From positions 620,001 to 684,000 of the forward strand of contig JAUKUA010000002.1 of the NCBI GenBank assembly GCA_030549175.1: a stretch of 64,000 nt of DNA, in the 5' to 3' direction. Of the stretch, positions 12,370 to 25,099 are shown piece by piece. Numbering within the stretch: the stretch's first letter is position 1; every line of letters begins with the position of its first letter. The position numbers were made by a program, and so were the translations under genes. Source of the DNA: Lasiosphaeris hirsuta (lineage: Eukaryota > Ascomycota > Sordariomycetes > Sordariales > Lasiosphaeriaceae). The notes below the pieces were generated by a model, which did no database searches, had not been told where the DNA came from, and saw nothing but the letters and a program-made list of their open reading frames with translations.

Positions 12370-15300
12370 CCTCTATTTTATCCTTGAGTTAGTAGATTCT
12401 ATTAAGGATGGCTAAATAACATTCTTTTATATTAACGTTGTTAAGCTTTATATAATGTCTTATAGAGGAGGCTTACGTGATCTTTACTCTTATGTTTACA
12501 TTATAGTTCGTTAAATCGAATATAAACGTCTACTTTGTTCTAGGCCATTCTTAAACTTTCCTAATCTTCTAGCCTCTCTTAATAATTATCGGCTTAGATG
12601 TCTAGTTATAGAAGTATGTTACATAAGGTGTTAGGTAGTCGATGTTACTATTTTAGATACCTTCCTATGTTAATATAAGATAAAAAGTTTATAGCCTGTT
12701 ATGAATGTACGTCTCTTTAGGTAATAACTTTGGTAGATCGTATATTTTAGTCTTAATAAAACCTTTCTCTCCGGATATAAAAATAGTACTTTAGAAAGTA
12801 GTGACCTTACATATAATCTTCCGATAAGATTTGGCGACTAGGTTTGCCCTTGTCTTTATGTTTTTAGCGGATCAGAAAGTGACGTTGTTTCTTAAGAAGT
12901 CGATAGTTATACTATTATTATCTATAAAGGTAGTACCGATTAATATATACGGCCCTAGCTCGTCGATAATATCGGCCTTTATATAAAAGTAAGCGTTGAT
13001 ACTAGTTTGTTACGTTGTATCGGAAATGTAAAAATCGAACTTGGCTTACTTATTGATGTAAGTTCTTAAGTTAACTTCCTTAACGAAATAGGGTTCCTAC
13101 GGTACCTAGCGTAAATGGCGTGTCCATTTCTAAATCTACTTTTTATCGACAAGGTTAGTTGAGTTACTAGTGTTAAAGTAGACGTGTATAGGTTTATCGT
13201 TTAAGTTTACTTTGATGTTAATTCGAAGGTAAGACTTCTTTAGGTATTAAGAGCCTACGGGATAAAGTAGTAGGTTTACTTTAATAACCTACCTTTCCTC
13301 GAGGATAACGTGAGCTTCTTTATTACTTAAGTTATTATTACTTTAGCCCTTTATCGAGTAACTTTTCTAGGCTGTGATAAATCTTTTATCTTCTTTTTCT
13401 ATATCTTCTATAGATACTTGTTTAAAATAAACCTTCTTCATGTTATTTTCGTTAATCCTTATGTTTCTACTATTTTCTAACTTCTTAAAACTTTTTAGCT
13501 CTTCTCTTAAATAAGTAGGCTACCTCGGAGTCACGGGCTCTGTAGGGGACCTTTACTCTCTGAAGATTATAGGCTTTATAGGAGATATGAGAGACATGGG
13601 CTCTTTTAGGAACCTAGGTTCCTAGTATACGATTAAACCTTCCTTTAGCTTCTACGGTTATTTGATATATTCTATCTAGATATATTACCATAACTTATTT
13701 CTATAGTTAAATGTTTCTATATAGCTTGAACATTTGTACTTTTTCTTATTAGGTATCTTATACTAGGTGAGGTTACTTAGTATTACGGGGGAATGAAGGA
13801 AAGCTAAATAGAAAGGAGACGTCGTAATATTAAGAAACGTAGTAGTATCTTCTTCCGATTCTTTTTCGTTAATAAAGTAATATCTCTCGGCCTTAAGTTA
13901 CTTATACTGTTGCTAGGTATTAGTACTTTCTCTATAGATAAACTTATTATTAATGTAGGTAAAAGTATCGTTGTTATGAGGTTAGTGTTAACTATAATGT
14001 CGCTACCTCTGGAACACTTAGTCTAGCTAGAAACCTCTAAGTACTTAGTTGTTAAATCCTTAGTGTAGGTACGTATCATAGTTACGTTCGTTTACGTTAC
14101 TAGAGTACGAACGTCCTTATTGTCCGCTTTTTTAATTACTAGAGGATAACTCTCTGTTGTTAAAATATCCTCGATTACTGTTATTACCTTACTAAGTAAC
14201 TTATCTTCCTTAATTATTAGCTTAACTTCATCTTTTATCTTTACTAGTCTAGTTAATATTATCGTCATTATAAGTTACGGTATCGTCATTATATAATACC
14301 GTCTTAATTACTCTTATGACCATTTCTTTAGTAACTAACGTGTTATAAGATACTAATACCTTTTCTTCGATCTTATCGAAGTAATCACGAAGTATGTTTT
14401 TAACGGTTAGTCGAATATAAAGTTAGTATAATTTCTCGTATAGGTTATTATATAGCTTAGTAAGTAATTAGAAATCCTCCTTGTCTCCTTATACTTTTAT
14501 ATACTTAAAACAATCTATTACGTACGTATAGACTAACTTACCGGTAATATTATCTTCGGCCTTAAACTTACTCGTAGGTTAACTAAACTATCATTCTATA
14601 TTTATTAACTTTAGTCTAAACTATTAAAGGATGATTATGACCTAGTTAAAGATACTTAGTCTTATATATTCCTTATCCTTAGTTAATAATTAAAGCTCGT
14701 ATTATTAGAAGGCTAATTTCTTAAATAATAAAAACAGTTCTTTATAAAGAGTATTATATTTATTTAAATCTAGGGCCACTTCTTTAACATATATAGTCTA
14801 AAGATAAACGTTACGGTAACAAAGTTACTTACCGTCGTAAAATAGTTAGGCCTTATTATCTTTCTCTGGTAGTATATTTAGCCAAAGGAGACTAATATAA
14901 TAAATCTATTAGTTAGAGTCTCTCGTTACTAACGGAACGCTCACTTAAGCCGCGGGGCCAGTTACTAACGTACTAGTCCTTACAAGGGTAATTGTAAGAT
15001 GTGTCTATATAACCTATATTATCTACGTAAGTTACTCTTCGATTGTTAATTACCTTAGAGATAGAAATGGAGGTGGACTAAGGGATTACTCGTTAACGTG
15101 ATCCTTAAGCGGATCTAGGTCCTATCCCGGCGTATAGTCTTCTGCCATTTCACTTAGTGTTATAGGTAAGAATTCTTCGTCTTATGATATAGTATCGGAC
15201 TTCCCTAGTATAGTATCTCGTCTAGCTACTAGTGTCACGTTACTTAGTAGTAGGATAGTTAACGTACCCTTGAATGTTAGGTCCGTAGGCGGTAGCGTTG

Positions 15301-16112
15301 TCAAGGTCTATTAGGTACCCCTTGGTTCTGGCGTTTCCGCCGTTCTTAAGTACTTTGGTACTAGGTAGAGGCCTTCCTATACTTCTTAAAGGTAGTTGTC
15401 GACCAGAGGTTTAAAACGCTCTTTCGGAATGTGGTTGTTAACGTTCCAGGTGTTTGGATAGCTGTTTTAAATGAGACTTCTTAAGTAGGTAAATGTTCCG
15501 TTGGTAAGAAAAATTAGGTTTACTAACGCCACGAGTACTTACTTATGCTCTGGCTTTGTGTTGGTCCACTACTTGACTCTCGGATTCTTAGAGATGTAGT
15601 CGAATATCTGTTAGACTTTATAGAACTTAACAATGTGTATCCGCTTGTCTTGTTGTTTTAACAATAAGTCGCCGACTTAGTTAAGAGCCTTCGTGCCGTT
15701 AACGTACGTGTTGTTGTTGTTGTTTTAACAGTAGGTTACCGACTTAGTTAAGAGCCTTCGTACTGTTAACGTTGACGTTGTCGTTGTCTTTATTATAACG
15801 TGGTATAAGCTGGTGTTAGTCCCGGAGGCGTTAAATTAACTGATGAGGTCTATCCGATTCGATGGTAGGGGTACCACTTGCTACGGTCAAAAGGACCGTT
15901 TATATAAGCGTTACTTTAGTAGTCCTTCATATGAATACTGACATGACATATTGTATGGTAGTATAAATAATTTGTAAAGGATGGCTCGTTAGTAATCAGT
16001 CTGGAGGGCGTGTTGCCATTATATGGCAGCGCACCCCCTGTGCTCAATTGAGCGTAGGGACTACGTACAATGGACTAACCTATCTAGGCTATCTACATTT
16101 TTCCACATAACA
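12370..16112 (-). mobile_element. Element B2 5' half: LTR, leader, gag, protease; RIP-degraded
   Basis: On the minus strand this reads 5' LTR (16112 to 15879), primer-site region, tandem-repeat leader, gag, C2H2-type finger (about 13690-13740, KCSSC-like) and protease (about 12900-13200), then breaks at B1 just before RT. It continues at 2696. The sequence parallels B1 2697-6440 throughout, with different RIP sites. It is itself inserted into A3: the family A frame begins directly at 16113. Confidence 0.92.
15879..16112 (-). repeat. B2 5' LTR (234 bp)
   Basis: On the + strand it starts TGCTACGGTC and ends CCACATAACA, the exact reverse arrangement of the B1 LTRs and the same length. Its outer flank TTCTC (16113-16117) should be one half of the B2 target duplication; the other half is off the window. 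Confidence 0.93.
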
Positions 16113-17450
16113 TTCTCTGTTAAACCTTTATATAGTACTTCGACTAAAACAAAGACCCCCTCTTAGACTAAAACCTCTAAAGAAGGGCTATCTAAGAAAT
16201 CTTAACACGAGCTTAGAAACAGGTTAATAACATATAGAATTCTGACATTAAAATAAGAAGTAAAAATACCGGAGGAAATTTACCTCTCCGTTATACTAAG
16301 ATAAGAACATTATTATCTCTTAACGACAGTAATAATAATAACTTAGATAACGATTTATATCGTATAAGTTTATCTTCTAATCTCCCTAGACTATCAAAAG
16401 GCTTACTAGGGCCTCTAAGACCCTTAAGACCTCTAAGTCCGGGTTTCTAAAGTCCCTTATCTCCATGTGACCCTATAATAATCTTTCTTAACCTCATCCG
16501 TACTAACTAAGACCTAATCTATAATAATATCAATATGATCTGGGAATCCTATGGTTAAGGTACTGCCGTAACTATAGTAAAACTTAAAAAATATAACGGA
16601 AAGAATAAAAACGAGTTTAAGATATAGTAACATTTCGATAAGAAATACTTTAACGTCTATAAACAAAGTTTCCTCGACGATAAAGCTAAAATTAACTTTG
16701 TCGGTACCCTTACTAAAGGTACTACCCTCGAATAGTATTAGAAAAGAGAAACTTAAATCGAAAAGTTTAGCCTAGTAGATTAATAGAATAACTATACTAT
16801 TACCATAGTCAAACGTTTCCGTAACTTAGTACGTAGAGCTAAGAACTATAAGGTTATAAAGGCCCTAACTTATAATAAAGATATAAACGAGTATATAATA
16901 AAGTTCTAAGAACTTAATTATATAATTAATCTTAATAGTTGGACTTTATAATTGCTAATTACTAATACCGTCTCTAAAGCCGTAATAAACTTAATCTATT
17001 TATATATAAGATATCTCTTTCCCGATAACACTAACTTCCTTAAAGTTATCATTACCGTTAGCTTAATTTATAAAGATAAAATAAAAAACTATGAAATTAA
17101 TCATAAGGCTAAGTAAGGAAAAGAAAAGTTTACTTTAAATAATAAAAAAACGTTTGAAGAGGGATAATCACAAAGAAGAAACTAATACCTTTAACTTCTA
17201 TCTTAGTCTAATACCTACTAATAAGGCTAAGAAGGGCCCGAAATAAAAGTAATAAGACAAGGAAAATAAACTCTTAGTACCTATCTAAATAAAGTACTAG
17301 TAAACTTATAAAGAAGCTATTATTAAAATAGACTAAGCCGAGATTAACAAGTATAAGATAAATAAGAAATATTACCGTTATAAACATTAAGGCTATAATA
17401 CTCTTAAGTGTTATAATAAGAAAACTAAGGATAGTAAAGATATCTCTAAG
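16113..17450 (+). mobile_element. Element A3 (Ty3/gypsy), gag segment, truncated 5' by B2
   Basis: Collinear with A1 at 61235-62530 and with A2 on the minus strand near 25100-26450. It encoded gag. The zinc knuckle should be C-x2-C-x4-H-x4-C; at 17370-17411 it reads Y, Y, Y, C at the four ligand positions. These substitutions fit TGC/TGT to TAC/TAT and CAC/CAT to TAC/TAT RIP changes. The LTR and first part of gag lie on the far side of B2, outside the window. The segment stops at the A4 insertion and continues at 18777. Confidence 0.88.
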
Positions 17451-18771
17451 TGTGACACAGGCTAGTCCACGAAGGTCTGGGGTGTAACAACTACAAGGTA
17501 AGATATCCCCCGGAAAGTTAGACTATAGAGCTTTAACCTTTTCCTAACTCTCGACTTAACCGTTCAACGAACCACCCCAACAATTACTGTTGGTCTAGTT
17601 CAGTACTTTTACACGATGAACTCAGAGACTTGATCTTCACAAGGCTAATAAGCATAAGGTCCGATTCAGAGGTTTAGAACAGAACGGTAAGGGAGTTAAC
17701 TGTCACAATACAAAGTGGTAGAAAGTTAGGGAGAAGAAGGTTCAAGGAGATAGAATGATCTAACAAAGGATAAGACACAATACTTCGTAGTTACAAGTCA
17801 GGAGAAACAGAAGGGTTCACAAGGTTGTATTACCCCTTAGTTTCACTAAAGTTCAGTTGATAATCTTTCTAGGTTTGTCTAAAGAGAACTAGGGAGCTTC
17901 TTTCTCTCGAGGATCCATCGTAGCATACCCGTCCTACTTATAAAAGGCTATGTATAAGATATAAAGATACCAAAATATCTAAAGGATCCTCTTAGCTACC
18001 CGTCGGTCCCGAATCTCCTTTCTAGCCGCCTGTCTCTCGTACCCTACAAATCAGTAGCTATAAGCCAAGTGAAGCTGGCCTATTACACGTCGGTCCGTGG
18101 CCGGTATTAGTACTTATTCATATAGCTCTAGCGGCATGGTGTCCATTACTGTAAGTGTTTCTTCACGTCCTTGGTACTTACGTTGGCCATAACGTTGTTA
18201 GGTCGATCCCATGTTAGCTATCACAGCAACGGTTCCCTTTATGACTCACACGCGGGAGTCGCGGCTACCTGTCACTACTGAAGCTAGACTCCGGAGAACG
18301 TTGGGTTCTAGGTCTTCCAAAGGAATACTAGTGATAGTGGGGAGGTCCATGATTCGAAAGACTAGCTGTAGAATCTAGGCTGACTATGTAGGCCCTGACT
18401 ACGATACTGAGGTTAAATGGCTTGTCCATGATAAATCTAAAGTCTGATGACACTATTTAGTGCGGGTGAGATCTATTATATAGCTGCTCTGGCTTGTGAG
18501 TGGTTCTAGGCGTCCCATCGTGACCCGTGGTCGTACCTGAGGATCCGTTGACCTGTGTGTGGGCCGAATAAACCACTGTCTACATGTGGGATCACGTCCC
18601 GAGGTTGAGCCACGTTGTGGCCATCCTCTGTGATGGTTCCCTTCTCCACGTGATAGATGTTCGTGGGTCAATGGGTATGTGCTTCTTGTGTATGGTTCGT
18701 GCCGCTGGTATGCGGCTTGGTCAAGGAGGTCAGTGACCCTGTTAACCTTAGGTGAGCCTACCAGTGTGACA
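17451..18771 (-). repeat. A4: solo family A LTR (1,321 bp) with TSD CTAAG
   Basis: The + strand starts TGTGACACAGG and ends CCAGTGTGACA. It is flanked by perfect CTAAG copies (17446-17450 and 18772-18776). Joining the flanks restores the A3 reading, which matches A1 around 62535, so the insertion is real and no internal region remains. It was most likely produced by recombination between the two LTRs of a full element. Confidence 0.95.
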
Positions 18772-18776
18772 CTAAG

Positions 18777-20020
18777 CTACCTAGAAAGATCTCTAGAGCT
18801 AAGACTAAATATAGAAGGAAGGACGAGGACGATAACGAAAAATAAAAAGATACCTCTCCTCGACTATCCAAAAAGGCTAAGGTCTCTATAATAATAAAAA
18901 AAGACTACCCTAAGCTTTTCTCTTATATTATTAAACTATCTGATAGTAAAGATATATTAGATTTTTAACAGGTATCCTAAAACCTACGGTATTAGGACTT
19001 ATACCTCGATACATCGTAACCTCTACTAAAAAGCGTACCTATTACGATAATATTAAGAAGCCCTTTTATAAGAAGGCTAAGTATAACCGTAAACTATATT
19101 ATAGAAACCGTAAGATTATTCTTATGACTATTATTTACTACGAAGCTAAGGAAATCTTCGTCTAAGTATTCTTGGACCTTAGAGCCTTTGGCCTAATTAT
19201 AAGTAAAGATCTTATAAAGAAATAAAACATCTCTTATATATATAAAACGATCTTAAAATCCTTAGAAGCCTTTAAGAGAACTATCAACCTTAAATTAGGT
19301 AAGAAGTATACTAAGAAAATCATCCTATGGTACTAAGTAGAACATTTCTCTTATATCACGTTCGAAATCTCTCTCCTCGACATAAAATATAATATCCTTT
19401 TACTATACTAGTAGCTATAATAGTATTAGCCGGACTACTTATAAGATCCTAACATAACGAAAATAGCCTTTGTCTTAAACTATTGTTATTAGAACTATAT
19501 CTCTTTTATAGTTTTAGGAAATAAAAGCTTAATCGTTAGTATTATTAAATCTTATATCGTAAAAATCTCTGAAAGATTTAGGATATTTACGCCTTTAGTG
19601 TCTTCTAAAGCGGCCTAATGGCTATTAGATCACTAGCTATGGAACTATATGATTAATATTATCGGAGACGAAATGCTTCCATAGGAACCTCTTTATCTTA
19701 TATTACCCTTAGAAAAGAAAATCCTTCATAAATAGCTAGACTAAATACTTAAGGAAGGTAAGATATAGAAATTAAAATTACTATACTTTTTACCTATCTT
19801 TTTTATAAATAAGGAAGTATTGTTAGAAATGGTAGCTACTAGAGATTTGGAAAATCTTTAACTTATAGTTAACTATCGAAAGATTAATAAACGAACCGTT
19901 AAAAACCGTTACTTGTTATCTCTTATTACTGAACTTTAAGACACTCTCGTTAGATTAATCATCTTTACTAAGATAGATTTAAAAGTAAGCTTTAACTTGA
20001 TTTAGATAAAAGAAGGTTAT
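18777..20020 (+). mobile_element. Element A3, protease to RT segment, RIP-degraded
   Basis: Continuation of A3 pol. It is collinear with A1 62537-63690 (protease-like region around 19150, then the RT N-terminus with SLI/EL motifs and TKIDLKVSFNLIQIKEGY at the end). Frames are broken by TAG/TAA. The RT is cut after IKEG by element A2 and resumes at 28748 with KWKITF.TYYGLF, the expected next RT block. Confidence 0.9.
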
Positions 20021-21348
20021 TGTAACACAGGCCAGCCCACGAAGGTCTAAGGTGTAACAACCACAAGGTGAGATATCAAACGAAGAATCAGACTGTAGAG
20101 CTTTAACCTTTTCCTAACTCTCGACTCAACCGTTCAGCGAACCACCCCGACAATTGCTGTTAGTCTAGTTCAGAACTTTCACACGACGAACTCAAGGAGT
20201 TGATCTTCGCAAAGCTAATAAGTACAAGGTCCGATTCAGAACTTTAGAACAGAACGGTAAGGGAGTTAACTATCGTAATATAAAGTAGTAAAGAGCCAGA
20301 GAGAAGGAGGTTCAGGGAGATGAAATGATCTAACAGAAGATAAGATACAATACTTCGTAGTTATAAGTCAGGAGAAGTAGAAAGGTTCACAAGGTTATAT
20401 TACCCCTCAGCTTTACTAAAGTTTAGCTAATAATCTTTCTAGGTTTGTCTAAAGAGAACTAAGGAGCTTCTTTCTCTCGAGGATCCATCGTAGCATACCT
20501 GTCCTACTTATAGAAGGCTATGTATAAGATACAAAGATACTAAAATACCTAAAAGATCCTCTTAGCTACCCGTCGGTCCCAAATCTCCTTTCTAGCCGCC
20601 CGTCTCTCGTACCCTATAAATTAGCGGCTATAAGCTAAGTAAAGCCGGCCTATCACACGTTAGTCTATAGCCGGTATTAATACTTATCTATATAACTCTA
20701 GTAGCATAGTATCTATTACTATAAGTATTCCTTCACGTCCTTAGTACTTATGTTAGCTATAGTACTATTAGGTTAATCTCCCAGTCGGCTATTATAGTAA
20801 CAGTTTCCTTCGTGACTTACATATGGGGGTCGTAGCTACTTATCACTACTAAAGCTAGACTTTAAAAAACATTAGGTTTTAGGTCTTTTAAAGAGATACT
20901 AGTAATAGCGAGAAGATTTATGATTCGAAAGACTAGCTATAGAGTCCGGGCTAACTATGTAGGCTTTAACTACGATACTGAGGTTAAATAGCTTGTTTAT
21001 AACAAATCTAAAGTCTAATAATGTTACCTAGTACGGATAAGGTTTATTATATGGCTACTTTAGCTTATGAGTAGTTCTAGATATTTTATCGTGACCCGTA
21101 AGTACTTATAAGAATCCGCTGACCTACGTACCGGCTAAGTAGGCTACAAGCTATATATGAGATCATATTCCGAGGTTAAGCTACGTTGTAGCTATCCTTT
21201 GTAATAGTTTCCTTATTTATGTAATCTATAATAGATGTTCATAGGTTAATAAATATATACTTCTTATATATAGTTCGTACCATTAGTATAAGGCTCGGTT
21301 AAGGAGGTTAGTAACCTTATTAACCTAGGTAAGCTTACTAATATGATA
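20021..21348 (-). repeat. A2 3' LTR (1,328 bp)
   Basis: The + strand starts TGTAACACAGGCC and ends AATATGATA. It has exactly the same length as its partner at 27415-28742. The two LTRs differ mainly by C/T and G/A transitions that fall at different sites in each copy, so much of their divergence is RIP. Confidence 0.95.
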
Positions 21349-21361
21349 CTATCTCCCCTCT
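21349..21361 (-). other. A2 polypurine tract
   Basis: Read on the minus strand this is AGAGGGGAGATAG directly before the 3' LTR, the usual position and composition of the plus-strand priming site of an LTR retrotransposon. Confidence 0.75.
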
Positions 21362-21399
21362 TAAGAAGACTTACCTCGAGTCCTAAGATTAATAACCTT

Positions 21400-24300
21400 A
21401 GGGTCCTTAGGCTTACGTAGGTACTTAACGTAGAAGTCCTATAGTTCCTAGGTATTAAAGAAATGGTCGTATAGTTCCTAAGTCTAATTCTTTTCTTCGG
21501 AGTATCTATCTCATTTGATAAGATATTTTACTATCCTCTTCTTAATATAGGAATTCGTAATTTCCTCTACCACAAATTCCTTAAAATAAACATCTCTTAC
21601 TTACTTTAGGACCTAAAGAAGGTCGGAGATTAACTAAGAGCCGGTTCGGAAAGGTTCAATAAGAAAGATATAGAAAGTAAGATGAATTTTCTAATACTTT
21701 GGGAGTTTAAGTTTCACGGCTATAGAAGATACTACCTTAGAGATTTTAAACGGGCTAAGTAGTTTTCTGTCTAGTTTCTTAGAAAGTCTTTTAGTTCTAA
21801 TGTTCTACACGTTAAGTATTACTAGTTATTTTTCTTTAAAAAAAGATACTTCCGTTCGCTTTCTATCTACATACTTCTTCATCCGTTCCCAAGATTCTTT
21901 AAGAGTTTCGTAAAGGTTCTCATAAACTATCGTCATCTAATATACTATGATCTTACTATGTAGGTTACGTATAAATTCGTTAAGTAGATTATTTACGGCT
22001 AGATAATATCTGTAGTTTATATAGAAAGGAGAGTTACTAGTAGAGGTTAATCTAGTATTATTTTACGTAAATTTAGCTATAGGTAATAAGATATCTTAGT
22101 TATTTATCTTATAGTTAATAAAGGCTCTTAGATAAGTCTTAATATATTAGTTAAGATATTTAGTCTAGTTATCTATCTCGGGATAGAACGAGATTAACAT
22201 CTTTAGTTTAACTCTAATGTACTTAAGAAAGTTATACCAAAGTTTTATGTTAAACCGTAAGTCTTGATCAGAGATAATACTAGTAGGTATATTATAATGT
22301 TTCTAACATTTATAAGTAAAGAGTAAGATTAAGTCTTTTATCTTCTTAATATTATCCTTTAAAGGAATAAAGTATACTATTTTAATAAAGATATTAATAA
22401 TAACTTAGATAAAACTATATCCGTTAAAGAGAGGAAAGTCTGTTATAAAGTCTATTAAAATAAGTCTCTAGGGAAAATATTCTAACTTAATAGGATAAAG
22501 TAGTCCGAAAGGAAAGTAACGTCTTAGCTTGTTACTTTGGCACTTATAACAAGAGCATACAAAGTCAACGACGTCTTTCTCAAGGTTTTGTTAGAACATG
22601 TACCGTCTAATGAGCTTAACAGTCTTATCTATGCCTATATGGCCTACCACTTTGGTATCGTGTTCAAAGCGGATAATCTAGATTTTAAGTTCCTTATTAT
22701 TAAGGATTTAAATACGATTTTTCATAAATAGGATTCTATCTTCATTAGTTATGTTTTTTCTAGGAGAAACTAAGGCCTTCTAATACGTTTCGTCTATAGG
22801 AGTAGTAATCTTAATTTACTTAAGGAATTCTTCGTTCTACTTTGGTATTAAGACGTTATAAAGACGTACTTTTGAGAGTATAAACGTAGAAACTTCAAAG
22901 TATAAAAAATGTTTTTTGTTTAAAACAGAGGTTATCGGTTAGTTTTTATCCCCCCCTTTCGGAAGGTACTTCTCGTACCGTGAGAAAGTATCTACCTTGG
23001 CATTTTATATACTAGGACGGAAATTAATGACAAAATCGAAGGTAGCGAGCTACTAAGCCTATCGGGCTTGGCGGTAGTTAAGGACCTTAGTAGTTTGGAA
23101 GTATTTTAAATTACGGTAGTCCGAAAAGACTTCGATATAGTACTTAGCTTCCTTAAGATAATGTCTCTAACATTAGAAGTAATTAACTATCGTTAAGAGT
23201 TCCTTATCATAAATCTCGTAGTTAATTTTTGTAGAGATTAGTTTTCTTAAGTAGAACGTTATAAAATATATCCTATCGTTATCTTACTTCTATGATATTA
23301 TTTCTTCTAGTATATAGTCTAATATGTTAGGTTTAATAATAGGTAGTTTATTAGGGTCGAAATAGACTAGAATAAAGGCTTTAGTAAAAGCTTTTTTTAA
23401 TACTTTAAATACTATATTCATTTAGTTATTTTATATCTAGGTTTTCTAGGTAAGGTTTGTAAAATTAGTAAGTAGCTTAGTAATATGTAAGTAGTCCTTA
23501 ATATAACGTCTATAGAAGTTTACGAATCTATTAAATTGTTAGACTTCTTTTACTAATTTCGGCTGTTCCTACGAAAGGATATATTCTACCTTATCCTTCG
23601 ATATTACGATATCTTTATTACTGATAATGTAGCCTAAGTATTTTAATTCCTTAATATCTTATACATATTTAATAAGGTTAATAGCTAGGTTATATTTCTA
23701 AAGTTACTTAAGGACTTTAACGACAATTTTGTCGTATTCTTCTTTAGAACTTATATAAATGAGGAAGTTATTAATGTAGGACAGGAGGCCTTAATCGATA
23801 AGGTCTTAAAAGATATAATTTATTATATCTTAAAAGGTAGTAAGAGTATTAGTAAGACCAAAGGATATTACATTAAACTCGAAAAGACTATAATAGGTTC
23901 GGAACGTTATTTTCTACTCATAATCCTCCTTTATTCAAATTAAGTTAAAACCTAATTTCAAATCTATCTTTATAAAGATAACAGATCTAGTAAAGACGTC
24001 TTAAAGTTTAGTAATTAAAGATAATAAGTAACGGTTCTTTACTATTCGTTCGTTAATCTTTTAATAATCGACTATAAGATAGAGGTTTTCCGGGTCTCTT
24101 ATAGCTACCTTTTCTAATGAAGCTTCCTTGTCTATAAAGAAAATGGGTAAGGAACAGGGTAATTTTAATTTCCATATCTTACCTTTTCTATATATCTAGT
24201 CTAGCTATTTACGAAGGATTTTCTTTTCTAAAGGTAACATGGGATAAAAGGGTCCCTATAGAAGCTTTTCGTCTTTAATAATATTAATTATATAGTCCCA

Positions 24301-25000
24301 AGGCTAGTAATCTAGTAATTATTAGGCTACTTTAGGTAATACTAAAGAGGTAAAAATCTTAAATCTTTCGGAAATGTTTTAGATATAGGACATCGTGATA
24401 TTTACGATAGAGCTTTTGTTTCCTAAGATTATAAGGGAAGTATAGTTTTGACGATAGTAATCGGAACTAAAAGTTATTTTCGACGTGTCAAAGTCCCATA
24501 GGTAGTCCGGCTAGTACTACTATAGCTACCAGTATAGAAGAAGGATGTCGTATTTTATGTCGAGGAGAGAAATTTCGAACACGATATAAGAGAAGTATTT
24601 TACTTAATACCATAGAACGATTTCCTTAGTATATTTCTTACCTGATTTAAGGTTAATAGTTCTATTGAAGGCTTCTAAGAACTTTAGAATCGTTTTATAT
24701 ATATGAGAGATATTTCATTTTTTAACAAGGTCTTAACTTATAACCGGATTAGAGGTACTAGGGTTTAAGAGTACTCGAAGGGAGATTTCCTTAACTTCAT
24801 AATAGATAATAGTTATAGAGATAATCTTATAAGTACCGTGGTATAGTTTATAACTTTACTTAACCTTCTTATAAGAGAGTTTTATAGTAGTATACTTTTT
24901 AGTAGAGGTTACGGCGGATCGAGATACGATTCTCAATACCGTAAGTTTCGGAGTACCTATTAAAAATCCGATATATTTTTACTGTCGGATAGTTTAATAA
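21400..25000 (-). pseudogene. A2 pol: protease, RT, RNase H, integrase, chromodomain; RIP-inactivated
   Basis: On the minus strand the RT active site reads YINN (23767-23778), both catalytic aspartates of YIDD replaced by Asn through G-to-A changes. RNase H follows (FDPNKLPII, about 23370). The integrase zinc-binding segment has H-x4-H (GHIGIDK) and CYKC around 22500-22620. The integrase core shows LILIDFITDFP (about 22450), ISDQDLRF (about 22260) and a later NQTKYLNQYI block. The C-terminus (about 21440-21580) has KRIVKYLIK.DRYSEE, a chromodomain. In-frame stops are TAG/TAA. Gag and protease boundaries around 25000 are approximate. This is a dead polyprotein of a chromodomain-bearing Ty3/gypsy element. 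Confidence 0.9.
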
Positions 25001-25099
25001 TACGAGGAAAGAGCTCGGGATAGTCTTTTTTTATTATTATAAAAACCTTAGCCTTTTTCGATAATTAGGGAGAAGTATCCTCTTTTTCATTTCTTCCGT

